Virus record (IMG/VR): IMGVR_UViG_3300010885_051426
Location: 1 to 64,000 of that record
DNA length: 64,000 bases
DNA from: a virus
Direction: 5' to 3' (one strand)
The translations under genes and the position numbers were made by a program. This document shows, one piece after another, positions 25,426 to 34,300 of this stretch. How positions within the stretch are numbered: position 1 is the stretch's first letter; each line of letters opens with the position of its first letter. The notes beneath the pieces were generated by a model. The model did not search any database, had not been told where the DNA came from, and worked only from the letters and a program-made list of their open reading frames with translations.

Positions 25426-25959
25426 TTAACTTACTGTGATAGACCAGGTAATTTGAAGTGTATCGTCGTTACCCTTGTTAACAGCTGCGAATGTAGTACG
25501 GCAAAGCATTGTACCACCCAGAGCTGCGGTTGAGCTATTGAAAATACCAGCTTCAGTAATGGCTGTTGTATTACTTGTATTTGTACGTTGTGGATTATTT
25601 GTACCAAATACTGCTACATAGGTAACAACACCTGTACTTTGTGTGGTACTGGCTATGGTTGCTCGTGTATAAGCAGCAATATCGCCAGCTACAGTAACTT
25701 CTGAACTTAACGCTGTGTCAGTTACCAGAGCTGTTGTTGTACTTGTACCCAGTGCCATGTGTGTCATGCAGCTGGTTGTTGAATTAGTTGTTGCTACTGC
25801 GGTTGCATTGCTTGTACCAATCATGCGTGTTGCAATGTAGTTTTTACCTGCTTGTACCACCAAGTTTGGAATGAATCTATCTTCTTTTAGGCTACCGTCT
25901 GGACCCCAAACCTTGATGTCAACACTGCCACGAAGTTTTAAGAATTCGTCAGTTAACAT
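25426..25959 (-). CDS. Conserved small virion protein in its own late transcription unit (177 aa)
   Basis: The protein starts with a regular beta region containing DIKVWGPDGSLKEDRFIPNLVVQAGKNYIATRM and MTHMALGTST, and ends TAITEAGIF...GTMLCRTTFAAVNKGNDDTLQITWSI. I recall this block order from a family widely spread in tailed phages that is detected in virions, but no function is established that I know of. The gene stands alone between a late promoter and a terminator, which suggests a high and separate expression level. A tail or fibre accessory is likely from the neighbours. Confidence 0.75.
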   Translation of the reverse strand: MLTDEFLKLRGSVDIKVWGPDGSLKEDRFIPNLVVQAGKNYIATRMIGTSNATAVATTNSTTSCMTHMALGTSTTTALVTDTALSSEVTVAGDIAAYTRATIASTTQSTGVVTYVAVFGTNNPQRTNTSNTTAITEAGIFNSSTAALGGTMLCRTTFAAVNKGNDDTLQITWSITVS

Positions 25960-26049
25960 TTATTATACTCCTTGATTTAGTTAGTTATAATTTTCGCACA
26001 TCACTGCTGATGAAATAATTATCTGCAGAAATTTATCAATTTCTATGTA

Positions 26050-26057
26050 TATTTATA
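26050..26057 (-). promoter_or_regulatory. Late promoter TATAAATA before the 177-aa gene
   Basis: An exact minus-strand TATAAATA, 91 bases before the start, between the fibre cassette and the 177-aa gene. Confidence 0.72.
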
Positions 26058-26074
26058 AGATATACGTATTTGAA

Positions 26075-27151
26075 CTAGGGTGTTTTTACTACTGTAATAC
26101 TTTCCGTAACTAATATTATATCAGTATTTTCTGGGCCAATATCTAAGGGGTTTAAACCACTACTTGTTATATTAGTGATATTGCCTGTAGTTGTTCTATT
26201 ATTACCCGAATCATCTCTTAGGAAGTTGGCATCATTGCTGGTATTCAACAATAAATCTGTGCCAGGGATAGCAGTCAATGGCGGTGTTGGTGGTGTAAAA
26301 TTACCTGTATAAACTGCAGTTCCTCTAACATAACGGAAGTTACTAATATTTCCATTAAGGCGGTCACCGTCATCATCTGTACCCAGTGCAAATTGTGTGG
26401 CGGTAAGTCCTGTTTTTGCAAATGTTCCAATACTAGAACCATTTAGATAAACAGTACAGGCTGAAGTGCCGTTTCTAACCAGGGCAATATGATTCCAAGT
26501 GTTTACTAATACAGTACCTACACCTGTTGTTAATCCCCCCAGCAAGGTGGTGAAGGCACCCGTTAAAACATTAATACTGCCATATGATCCAGCTCCTTTA
26601 ATACTAACATCTATACCATCAGTACTATTGAATAATCCCAGGCGAGTACATAGCATACCTTGAGTGTATCCCACGGCTGCAGAAGTAACGTTGTGCCTAA
26701 ACCACCATTCATAGGTTATACTAGCTGTACCAGGCGCAGTAACCCCAGCTGTCGTCGCGCTGGAGCTTCCGTTAAAATTAATGCTACCTTGTGCACTAGC
26801 ACCTCCAGCACGTTTGGCTCGTTTAACATAGTTAAATACTGTATGTTCCAGGGGTTTGTCTGTGCCAGTACCAGTCTGCAGCCTGGTTGGGCTGCCAACA
26901 CCACCTATGGTAACAGTATCAATGCGATCATCATAGCCATATCTGATGCTGGCCAGGTCTCCGGCTGAGCCCAGACTACGTATGTATCTGTAGCTGCCAG
27001 CAAATGCTCCCTGAGCTCGGTCAGCAACTTCACTGCCTAATTCAAATACTGCGCCCCAGAGCCGCAGATTGCTGGTGCCATTGCCCTGATACTGAATATC
27101 ACCTGCAGAGTTTTGAAATCTTATGCTTAATGTTAAGCCGCTCTGTGCCAT
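26075..27151 (-). CDS. Fibre protein with LamG/concanavalin-like domain (358 aa)
   Basis: Residues about 120-300 fit a laminin-G/ConA-like lectin domain: SINFNGSSS, ITYEWWFRHN, NTWNHIALVRNGTSACTVYLNGSSIG and ISNFRYVRGTAVYTGNFTPP are its standard strands. Such domains bind carbohydrates and are common in phage tail fibres. The N-terminal third is a different beta region. The ATG overlaps the stop of the gene before it (TAATG at 27151), so the two are coupled. A receptor-binding function is inferred from fold and position. Confidence 0.8.
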   Translation of the reverse strand: MAQSGLTLSIRFQNSAGDIQYQGNGTSNLRLWGAVFELGSEVADRAQGAFAGSYRYIRSLGSAGDLASIRYGYDDRIDTVTIGGVGSPTRLQTGTGTDKPLEHTVFNYVKRAKRAGGASAQGSINFNGSSSATTAGVTAPGTASITYEWWFRHNVTSAAVGYTQGMLCTRLGLFNSTDGIDVSIKGAGSYGSINVLTGAFTTLLGGLTTGVGTVLVNTWNHIALVRNGTSACTVYLNGSSIGTFAKTGLTATQFALGTDDDGDRLNGNISNFRYVRGTAVYTGNFTPPTPPLTAIPGTDLLLNTSNDANFLRDDSGNNRTTTGNITNITSSGLNPLDIGPENTDIILVTESITVVKTP

Positions 27152-27720
27152 TATACTGTTGCTCCTGGTAAGTATGAATTGACCCAGGCAGAATCAGCCC
27201 ACCATTCTGCACTCAGAGTTGATGAATTAAATCGAATCTGTCCCTTGGGTGCCACTGCTGTGCCTCTGAGATCCCACATGTACATGGCACTGTTGTCATC
27301 AAAAGTATAACTGCCAGCTGTATAATCTCTGTAGTATACATGTGTATTAGATCCATCTATGCCATAGGACTTGAAGGTTTCATACAGTGTCCAGCCAGTG
27401 GTGCTGACAGCAGTCCAAGTAAGACTTCTTAACATGTAGACCCGGCAGTCATGACTGATTGTAAAAGTGCCGGCATCAGTGGTGTTGACATAACTGGTGC
27501 AGACCAGACCAGTTAAATATACTGGTAAATTGGCGTACGCAGACCATTTGGTCTGATTTGGGCTAACACCTATGTATAATTGCAGATTGTTGGCTGAAAT
27601 ACGCAACGGATTGGTAGTACCTGTGATGGTGACTGTTGGCGTAGTAGCACGCTGTGCAGTGGTTCCCACTGGCAATTTAAAATTCTGCGTGGCTGGCGTG
27701 GTATTTGTTAGATTGGCCAT
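27151..27720 (-). CDS. Small fibre protein with shared N-terminal adaptor (189 aa)
   Basis: The first 25 residues (MANLTNTTPATQNFKLPVG) follow the same pattern as the two upstream genes: MA, a short polar stretch, then F-x-LP and a Gly/Thr turn. The C-terminus has GQIRFNSSTLSAEWWADSAWV, a motif common near fibre ends. The middle is a beta region without a recognisable catalytic site. It is probably a fibre or fibre-tip component that docks by the same N-terminal peptide as its neighbours. Confidence 0.68.
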   Translation of the reverse strand: MANLTNTTPATQNFKLPVGTTAQRATTPTVTITGTTNPLRISANNLQLYIGVSPNQTKWSAYANLPVYLTGLVCTSYVNTTDAGTFTISHDCRVYMLRSLTWTAVSTTGWTLYETFKSYGIDGSNTHVYYRDYTAGSYTFDDNSAMYMWDLRGTAVAPKGQIRFNSSTLSAEWWADSAWVNSYLPGATV

Positions 27721-27726
27721 GTTGAT

Positions 27727-28461
27727 TTAATTGTACAGATATAACTGTACATGAGTTAGGTACATGGCTTCGTCAGCCTGTGCTTGATCGGCACCCAGAT
27801 AGTGTCTGGCACTGAATGAATCAGCCGTGTGTTCATATTGGCCAGAATCAAGGATATAATATCCATCTTGAGCTGAACCACTACCCCAGGGCAGATATGA
27901 ATAACTTTTTTTACCACTCCAGGTTGCACTGGCCCCGGCTTTGCTAAAACTCAGAGCAGGAGCAGCCGACAGTGACTTGGTCCAGGTAAAAAATCGATCA
28001 TAGGTGCCGGCAGAATTTGTTAGATCCAGATAGTTGGTTTCGTTGTCTGGGCTGTCCACCATGTGCCAGAGTACTCGGTATCTGAGGCTGGTATGATAGG
28101 GTAAACTGGACCGGGTAAATATATATTCTGCAGGTCCGCTGGTCCAGCCATGTGCGGTACAGCGACCCAGCTCACCAAAGTTGTCCATGGTAAATGTAGT
28201 GGCATTGTTCCAGTACGTGGTGGTTGCTGTTGATCCTTCGTTGTAGTACAGACCGTGAGTGTTTTGACTCCTCAGAATATTGACCCAGGAAACCGCAGGC
28301 GCATTATAAAAATATATGTATTGACCAGTTCCAACTGCGGCAACTGAGGTGTCATAGTAAATGCTGCCATTTACTGGAGAAAGCGGACGACCAGCTGTGC
28401 TTGTTGCTGGTAGTTGTATAAATCCACCATCAGTGATGCTTGTATTTTTTAAACTGGCCAT
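27727..28461 (-). CDS. Fibre protein with shared N-terminal adaptor (244 aa)
   Basis: The N-terminus SITDGGFIQLPATSTAGRP plus GSIYYDTS matches the adaptor seen in the upstream glycine-rich gene and the downstream 189-aa gene. The C-terminal 170 residues contain HGLYYNEGS, SLRYRVLWHMVDSPDNETNYL and a WSGKKSYSYLPWG stretch. The many aromatic residues suggest a compact beta-sandwich ligand-binding domain, but I cannot name the family. It lies in the middle of the fibre cassette, co-directional and tightly spaced. Confidence 0.68.
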   Translation of the reverse strand: MASLKNTSITDGGFIQLPATSTAGRPLSPVNGSIYYDTSVAAVGTGQYIYFYNAPAVSWVNILRSQNTHGLYYNEGSTATTTYWNNATTFTMDNFGELGRCTAHGWTSGPAEYIFTRSSLPYHTSLRYRVLWHMVDSPDNETNYLDLTNSAGTYDRFFTWTKSLSAAPALSFSKAGASATWSGKKSYSYLPWGSGSAQDGYYILDSGQYEHTADSFSARHYLGADQAQADEAMYLTHVQLYLYN

Positions 28462-28479
28462 GTTTGATGTTCCTGCTGT

Positions 28480-30249
28480 TTACCTGACATAGATTTCTAC
28501 CCGTGCTGATCTGTTGATACCAGTGCTGTCCTGACAACAGTTAATTTGATCGCCAGCACTGTAATTACCAAAACCACTATCCATGCCTATGCCACCAGAT
28601 ACGTCATTGCTACCAGCTGCACCGCTGCTTTCCATTGTGGTGTAGTTAACATAATCGCCTTCGCCGTTTTCGTTCCAGCCAAACCCCCAGCGCACATAGG
28701 CACGTGTGCCATAATCTTGCATGTTTTTATAATTAAATCCATAGAAATTAATGGCATCCTGACTGGAAAATATACCCGATCCCCAGTTAGCCGAACTCTT
28801 GGCCAGGCCTTTGAAATACCCACCATAATTACTGCCTGTGCCAGGATTGCCAGTATTGTAATATCCTGCTGTGTTGAAAAAATTAACCAGTGTCATGGGC
28901 AGACCTTCATAAAAATTATTTTGTAACCAGCTCCAGCAATTATAGGGATTTGAACCCAGGCCGCCACCGTTGGTGCCTATGTCTGGCCACAATGCCATGA
29001 TGTCTCGGGCATTATAATAATTAAATACATTAAACTTGGCATCACCATCGTTGCGGTTGGCATTGCCAGTGTTCAGCGTGTTGATGGCAGTCCAATAGGC
29101 CGAGCTGTAATTAAAAGTAGTTCCTCTGGTGGCCTTCATGGCCAGCATCCAACCGCCACCATTGGCACTGGAATTCATTAGACAATACACCTGAGTAGCT
29201 CCCACTGTGGGTAAATTAATCCAGTATAAACCATCGGTATTTGTGCCTGTGGTTGCCTTGATGTATTCAGCCGAGGGTGCAGCTCTTTCTGCGGTCGAAC
29301 CATCATAGACATTTTTTATAGATTTCCATGCTGTTCCAGTAAAATATTCAGGAACATTGCTTGAGTTATTGTATCTGAACTGACCGGCTTTGGGTGATAT
29401 CACTGGCAGAGTGTATGATAATATGACTATGCCATGTCCACCGCGCGCACCTGTTATGCTGTCAAAGGTTACTGGAGAGGGCATCTGACTGGCGCCGCCG
29501 CCGCCACCGCCGCCCAGTCCATCAGTGCCTTGCGTTGGAGCACGTGATGCAGGTAAAGCTCCATTGCCACCTCCACCACTGCCAGTACCTGCACTGCTGT
29601 CAGCACCACCACCGCCACCGCCAGCATAGATTACTGAACTTCCAGTTATGGTGGATGACGATCCACCGCCACCGTTGCCTGAGGGTGAACCACCTACTGC
29701 ACCTGCACCACCACCGCCACCGCCTTGATATGGGCTGATAGGATTTCCAGCTCCGCCGTTGTTACCCTGTCCAACTGTGCCAGTTCCTGCGGTCCTTGGA
29801 ACTGCTGGCCCACCACCTCCGCCTGAAGCACCATTGCCACCCACTGACGCAGGACTTCGTCCGCCGCCCGCACCGCCACCCTGAGCAACAAAGGAAAAAC
29901 CAGCCGTGGCTGAAAATTGTGAAAATCCACCTGAGTTGTCTGGTGCACCACCGGCTCCAACTACAACAGTATATTGAGTTCCTGCAGTGACCGCAACTGT
30001 ACCAGTTAAAAATCCACCACCACCGCCGCCGCCACCGTTGTTGGTACTGGCTGCTCCGCTACCACCACCGCCTCCGCCACCCACCACCAGATATGTTACC
30101 GAAGTAACTCCAGTGGGGCAGATCCAGTAAGTGGTGCCCAGACTGCTAAAACTATCAATGCCAGTGCCACCAGGGCGCGATCCAGATCCACCCAGGGGCA
30201 AGGTTAAAAACCCAGTGTCGTCGACAGTAAAATCTTGTACATTAGCCAT
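28480..30249 (-). CDS. Glycine-rich adhesin with C-terminal fibrinogen-like domain (589 aa)
   Basis: After the shared adaptor (FTVDDTGFLTLPLGGSGSRP), residues about 55-275 are packed with runs of 4-7 glycines, resembling the polyglycine-II sandwich of phage adhesins such as T-even gp38. A linker GQFRYNNSSNVPEYFTGTAW follows. Residues about 320-589 look like a fibrinogen-related domain: GLYWINLPTVG, QVYCLMNSSANGGGWML, then a long aromatic-rich body with DNDVSGG-like calcium-site spacing. Such domains recognise sugars or acetyl groups. The combination suggests the receptor-binding tip. It overlaps the S74 gene by one base (30249). Confidence 0.75.
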   Translation of the reverse strand: MANVQDFTVDDTGFLTLPLGGSGSRPGGTGIDSFSSLGTTYWICPTGVTSVTYLVVGGGGGGGSGAASTNNGGGGGGGGFLTGTVAVTAGTQYTVVVGAGGAPDNSGGFSQFSATAGFSFVAQGGGAGGGRSPASVGGNGASGGGGGPAVPRTAGTGTVGQGNNGGAGNPISPYQGGGGGGAGAVGGSPSGNGGGGSSSTITGSSVIYAGGGGGGADSSAGTGSGGGGNGALPASRAPTQGTDGLGGGGGGGASQMPSPVTFDSITGARGGHGIVILSYTLPVISPKAGQFRYNNSSNVPEYFTGTAWKSIKNVYDGSTAERAAPSAEYIKATTGTNTDGLYWINLPTVGATQVYCLMNSSANGGGWMLAMKATRGTTFNYSSAYWTAINTLNTGNANRNDGDAKFNVFNYYNARDIMALWPDIGTNGGGLGSNPYNCWSWLQNNFYEGLPMTLVNFFNTAGYYNTGNPGTGSNYGGYFKGLAKSSANWGSGIFSSQDAINFYGFNYKNMQDYGTRAYVRWGFGWNENGEGDYVNYTTMESSGAAGSNDVSGGIGMDSGFGNYSAGDQINCCQDSTGINRSARVEIYVR

Positions 30250-31238
30250 TATTTATTTTTTAAAGCATCTATTTCGGATTTTAAAGATTTAACAGCCTCG
30301 ATCAGATACGCAGTAAGTTTGGTATACTGTATGCCAGCAGTATGACCATGTTCATCCAGGCTGACTATGTTGGGTAAAATTTTATTAACTTCCTGGGCAA
30401 TTAATCCAGCTTCATTTTTTCTGCTGCCATCGCGTCGATCATAGGTCACACCAGTGAGCTGCAGTATGGAATTCAGAGCATCAGTTATGGGCAGAATGTT
30501 TTCTTTGTATTCTGCTGCAGATAATTCAGTTATGGTTCCACCCACAAATAAACTACCAGCTATACCTGCACCACCATTGCAGACAATGGCTCCGCTGGTG
30601 ACTGAAGTTGAACTTGTTGTTGCTATCACTGTCAATGAACTCAGCACCACATTGTTGTTCACACTGATGATGCCAGCATTAATTACTATGCTGGTGTTGT
30701 TGGGGCGCGATATACCTGCAGATGTAGTATTGGCAGTACTAATGGTGGCCTGACCAATGCTGATTACACCACTGGTGACCAATATGCTGGTGCCGTCTGG
30801 TCTGAGTATGCCAGCCAATGAGCTAGATCCTACGCTGATGTTGGCACTGATCACTCCAGATGTAACTAATATGCTGGTTCCATCAGGTCTTAGTATACCT
30901 GCAGTTGAGCTAGATCCAAGTCTGGCAGCAATGACACCAGACGTAACTAATATGCTGGTGCCATCAGGGCGTACCACACCTATGACCACAGTAGTAGCAG
31001 TATTTACATAGGTGCTGATGTTGGAACTTAGGGTATTTAGATTGGAACTTAATGTACTCAGAGCCGAACTAACAGCTGTTACTGAGGTTTCTGTAGCCAA
31101 GGCCACCCCGCCCTGCAGTATACCGTCCATGACCACCAAGGTGACCTTGCTGGTATCTACAAAAAGCTCACCAGCTGCACCAGTTATACCAGATACCTGG
31201 GCTGTGGTTCCTCTGCGATGTTGTACTATTTTTGGCAT
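30249..31238 (-). CDS. Tail fibre with N-terminal MPKIVQHRRGTT module and C-terminal S74 chaperone (329 aa)
   Basis: The N-terminus (KIVQHRRGTTAQVSG, GELFVDTSKVTLVVMDG) is the common phage fibre head also found in major tropism determinants. Residues about 90-190 hold four copies of a RPDGTSILVTSGVI repeat, expected to make a triple-stranded beta fibre. The C-terminal 90 residues (SAAEYKENILPI, AGLIAQEVNKILPNIV, YTKLTAYLIEAVKSLKSEI) are a peptidase S74 intramolecular chaperone, which trimerises the fibre and often cuts itself off before the Ser. A late promoter precedes the gene. Confidence 0.88.
   Translation of the reverse strand: MPKIVQHRRGTTAQVSGITGAAGELFVDTSKVTLVVMDGILQGGVALATETSVTAVSSALSTLSSNLNTLSSNISTYVNTATTVVIGVVRPDGTSILVTSGVIAARLGSSSTAGILRPDGTSILVTSGVISANISVGSSSLAGILRPDGTSILVTSGVISIGQATISTANTTSAGISRPNNTSIVINAGIISVNNNVVLSSLTVIATTSSTSVTSGAIVCNGGAGIAGSLFVGGTITELSAAEYKENILPITDALNSILQLTGVTYDRRDGSRKNEAGLIAQEVNKILPNIVSLDEHGHTAGIQYTKLTAYLIEAVKSLKSEIDALKNK
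30774..30990 (-). repeat. Tandem coding repeats in the S74 fibre gene
   Basis: Three close copies and one divergent copy of a unit encoding RPDGTSILVTSG recur about every 80-85 bases. They are in frame and encode the fibre shaft, so they are protein repeats and a likely site of recombination. Confidence 0.8.
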
Positions 31239-31254
31239 TTTATTTTATTCCTAG
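31195..31254 (-). repeat. Direct repeat copy 1, start of the S74 fibre gene
   Basis: About 60 bases covering the ribosome binding region and first 15 codons of the S74 fibre gene recur with only a few mismatches at 31332-31390, 137 bases further on. Confidence 0.85.
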
Positions 31255-31264
31255 AATTCTATAA

Positions 31265-31272
31265 TATTTATA
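31265..31272 (-). promoter_or_regulatory. Late promoter TATAAATA before the S74 fibre gene
   Basis: An exact minus-strand TATAAATA, 27 bases before the fibre start and between the two direct repeats. Confidence 0.78.
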
Positions 31273-31291
31273 TGTTGTAGTTATCATAAAG

Positions 31292-31375
31292 TTAAATAAT
31301 TGTAAAGGTTCCATCACCTGTGATGCCTGCGACCTGGGCAGTGGTTCCTCTGCGATGTTGTACTATTTTTGGCAT
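31292..31375 (-). pseudogene. 27-codon remnant of a fibre gene start
   Basis: An ATG at 31375 opens a frame of 27 codons that ends TAA at 31292. Its first 20 residues match the head of the downstream fibre (KIVQHRRGTTAQVAGITG), then it reads DGTFTII and stops. The same ribosome binding context is present (about 31376-31390). It is best read as the leftover start of an earlier fibre gene whose body was lost, or as a duplication in the fibre locus. A functional micro-peptide cannot be excluded. Confidence 0.7.
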
Positions 31376-31390
31376 TTTATTTCATTCCTA
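31332..31390 (-). repeat. Direct repeat copy 2, start of the remnant fibre frame
   Basis: Second copy of the repeat that also covers the start of the S74 fibre gene. It extends from the ribosome binding region into codon 15 of the remnant frame and overlaps the 3' end of the large gene at 31388. Confidence 0.85.
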
Positions 31391-34300
31391 ATTATACTCA
31401 TCTGCACCACTGAGAATCTGATAGTCTTCGTTGCTATCTAATAGTTCAAAATCCTGAACCAGACCAGATATAAAATTGTCCTGCGCCTGCAATGGGGTTT
31501 CTTTAAACACCCGATTAAACTCAACCAACCGAATAACATTAGTACTGGTGGTAAACACCACAGCAGCATCTGTAAAATCCTGACTGCTAAAGGTCTGAGT
31601 AATTCTCGCAGCTGGTCCAACTATTCTGCACAGATACACCTGATTGCTGCTGTCTATGGTCTGTATGTTACTGTAAAATATATTTGTGCTGCTGCTGACA
31701 ACACTGACTGAGCTCAGATTAAAGTCTGCAAACTGGTTATTGTTGACCTGCATTCTGAATTTATATACACCACCCACAGGGCTGGCATACACACTATAAC
31801 CAAACACATTTTTGGTTACATCGTCGTCATAAATTATGGTCTGCACCAGATGTTCACCAAACAGGGGCTGTTCATATACATCACAGACCACATTGCTGGT
31901 ATAGTCTGGCAGATTGCTCAGGGGTGTCATTTCATACCAGCGATTGATGTAATAGGTATTGGGCCTTGGAACATCAAACAGCTCCATGAGTTGGCTGGCA
32001 TCATCATAGGTGCTTCTATAAGGCAGGTTACCCGAGGTTAATAACAGACTTCGGAATGATATGGTGCGAACCTTGGTCCAGCTGGGTCGGCGGAAGTCTT
32101 CACTGTTGGTTATGTAATTGGTTCTGGTCCAGCGTTCGGCTACTGTAGGGTCAGCATTGTAGCCTCGTTTACCTGTCTTGATCATGTAACGTTTTACATT
32201 TTCTAGATTATCGGTTGTACCATTATCGCCAGTCTGGCGACCCATAAACACAAAGTCACTGCCTGTACCTGCAGCCACTGTTGTACCACTAAATTGTATT
32301 TGCTGATCTAGTTTTGCAGTAAACACCTGAATTCGATTTTTTATAAATTCATCTGAGGCCTGTAAAACGTCTAATTTTTGCTGACCAATTAAGAAATCAA
32401 CGCGTTCGTTTTCGTCATTATGTAGTCTGGTAGGCCAGATGCTGCGTTGACGGTGTAATGAACCTGTGAACACACGGTCTGTGTCCTGTGGCATGATGTT
32501 GAACCCATACTTACTGGCCTGTCCACCCACAGTTTTTATATAGGTTAGACTGTTTTTTTCCTGTTCAACCTGATCACCAGTTTCTAATTGCGCACCCCAG
32601 GCATAGAATGCACCAGTTCCAGAGCCTAGATAAACTTCTGCCAGACTAGAATTCTGCAGTGCAGATATGCGTACAATTTTTTGTCGTGTACTGGGCAATA
32701 GGCTCCAGCGTCTAAGACTTCGTGGATTGTCAGGAGCATTTAACAGCACATCCAGTACAAACATTTCTTCTGGGTTGTCTGTTTCATAGGGCGATAGTCT
32801 GGCTGTTAAAGAACACAATAACCAACCATCAGTGCTGGCTCGACCTATCTGGGCACTGTCAGCATTGGTGCCTACTACAACACCAGTTTGCAGATCAAAA
32901 ACAGCATAATATTCGTCTGTAACATCGATGCGAACAAACCGTCTGTTTGCTGGTTTTAAATGTATGGCAAAGGCAAATTTTTCCAGATCTGGTAGATCTG
33001 CTTCCACAATGGCTTCTATATAATGTCGACCTACTGTGGTGTCTTCTATAATTAAATCAGCTGCACTTACAGCCTGAGTCTGACTGGTTAATTTGGCTTC
33101 TCTGAACCAAGAGGCTCGACCGGCCGGATTTCTGTACTGGTATCCTTCAAAAATTTCCATGAGGTTGGCAGCTTCATAGGTTGGATCATATACAGTTGTA
33201 CTGGGGTTGGCATAAACCAGATCAGGGAAAGGATAGCTATCACTTTCTACGTCGGTGTTGAATTTTTCCCAATAGTTAGCACCAAATTGTTCACTAAAAT
33301 AAATTAAATTAGTTCTCAACAATGGAACGTTGCGATAGGCACCTGAGCCTACACCAATGCCCAGATCTGAACGTAAAGCATCGGGTTCTGTTACAGCATG
33401 TGCAAATCCCTGTACAGGTACTCGAAAAAAGGTGGCTGTTCTGGCCAGGTATTCAGACACTTGTGCAGTGTCTGTTGGTCGTTTAATAAAATAAAAACGA
33501 TCAACACCCAGCGTTTTTCTATTGTCAGCACCAACTGTATCAGATACCAGTAATCCCCGAGTAAAGGCTCTTAGAGTCAGGTCTGCAAGTGTAACTGTAT
33601 CTGCAAAATTAGTTGGTCTAAATATTTGAAATAATTCTGGTGTATTAACAGCATCAACCAGTAATTTATTTAAATAATAATTCTCAGCACTGCCCATGCT
33701 AACAGATAAATTTGGTGCTTTATTAAACCATAGTATCTCATTATCAGGTGGTGTAATAAAGTCTGTGTTGGCTGTTTTACCCTGATAAAATGTTATTCGA
33801 TCAAATTGTTCAAAGGCATCGTCCAGATCTTTGATGGCATTATACAACAACTGATCGCCCAGATCCAGGTTGTCTATCATGCTGGCCGTATCAGCCAGAG
33901 ATTTCAGTACTGTAAATAGTAGTTTTTCAAACCCAGCTTCAAATCTATCAGTAACTGCTTTGTTTAAACGCGTGGTTGTGGTGTCTGCATTGACCAATGC
34001 ATCAGTGAATGGTTTGGTGGTCCTGAGCTGATCAACTTCGGTTACCACCACTGGTGGGTCTGTTAGTTGTTTTGATGCAAGTTTTGCAATCCTGTCAATA
34101 TTAGTAGTAGAATCTCTTAGTAATTTTGTGCTTAAAAAGCTAATATTTTCCGCAGCATTGTTGCTGACTCTGCCAGGTATGTTTGAACCTATGGTTAAAA
34201 ATTCACGTATGCCCTTGTTCAGTGTATAGGTGCTGCCATCTATGAGCGTAAAGTTGTCTATCATGCCAACGTTATCAGCAAATACTCTGAAGGCGCTGAA

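Noticed and set aside
30774-31000. Regularly spaced repeats that could suggest a CRISPR array
   Set aside because: The units and spacers are in frame, similar to each other, and translate to the RPDGTSILVTSG fibre repeats; there are no unrelated spacers.
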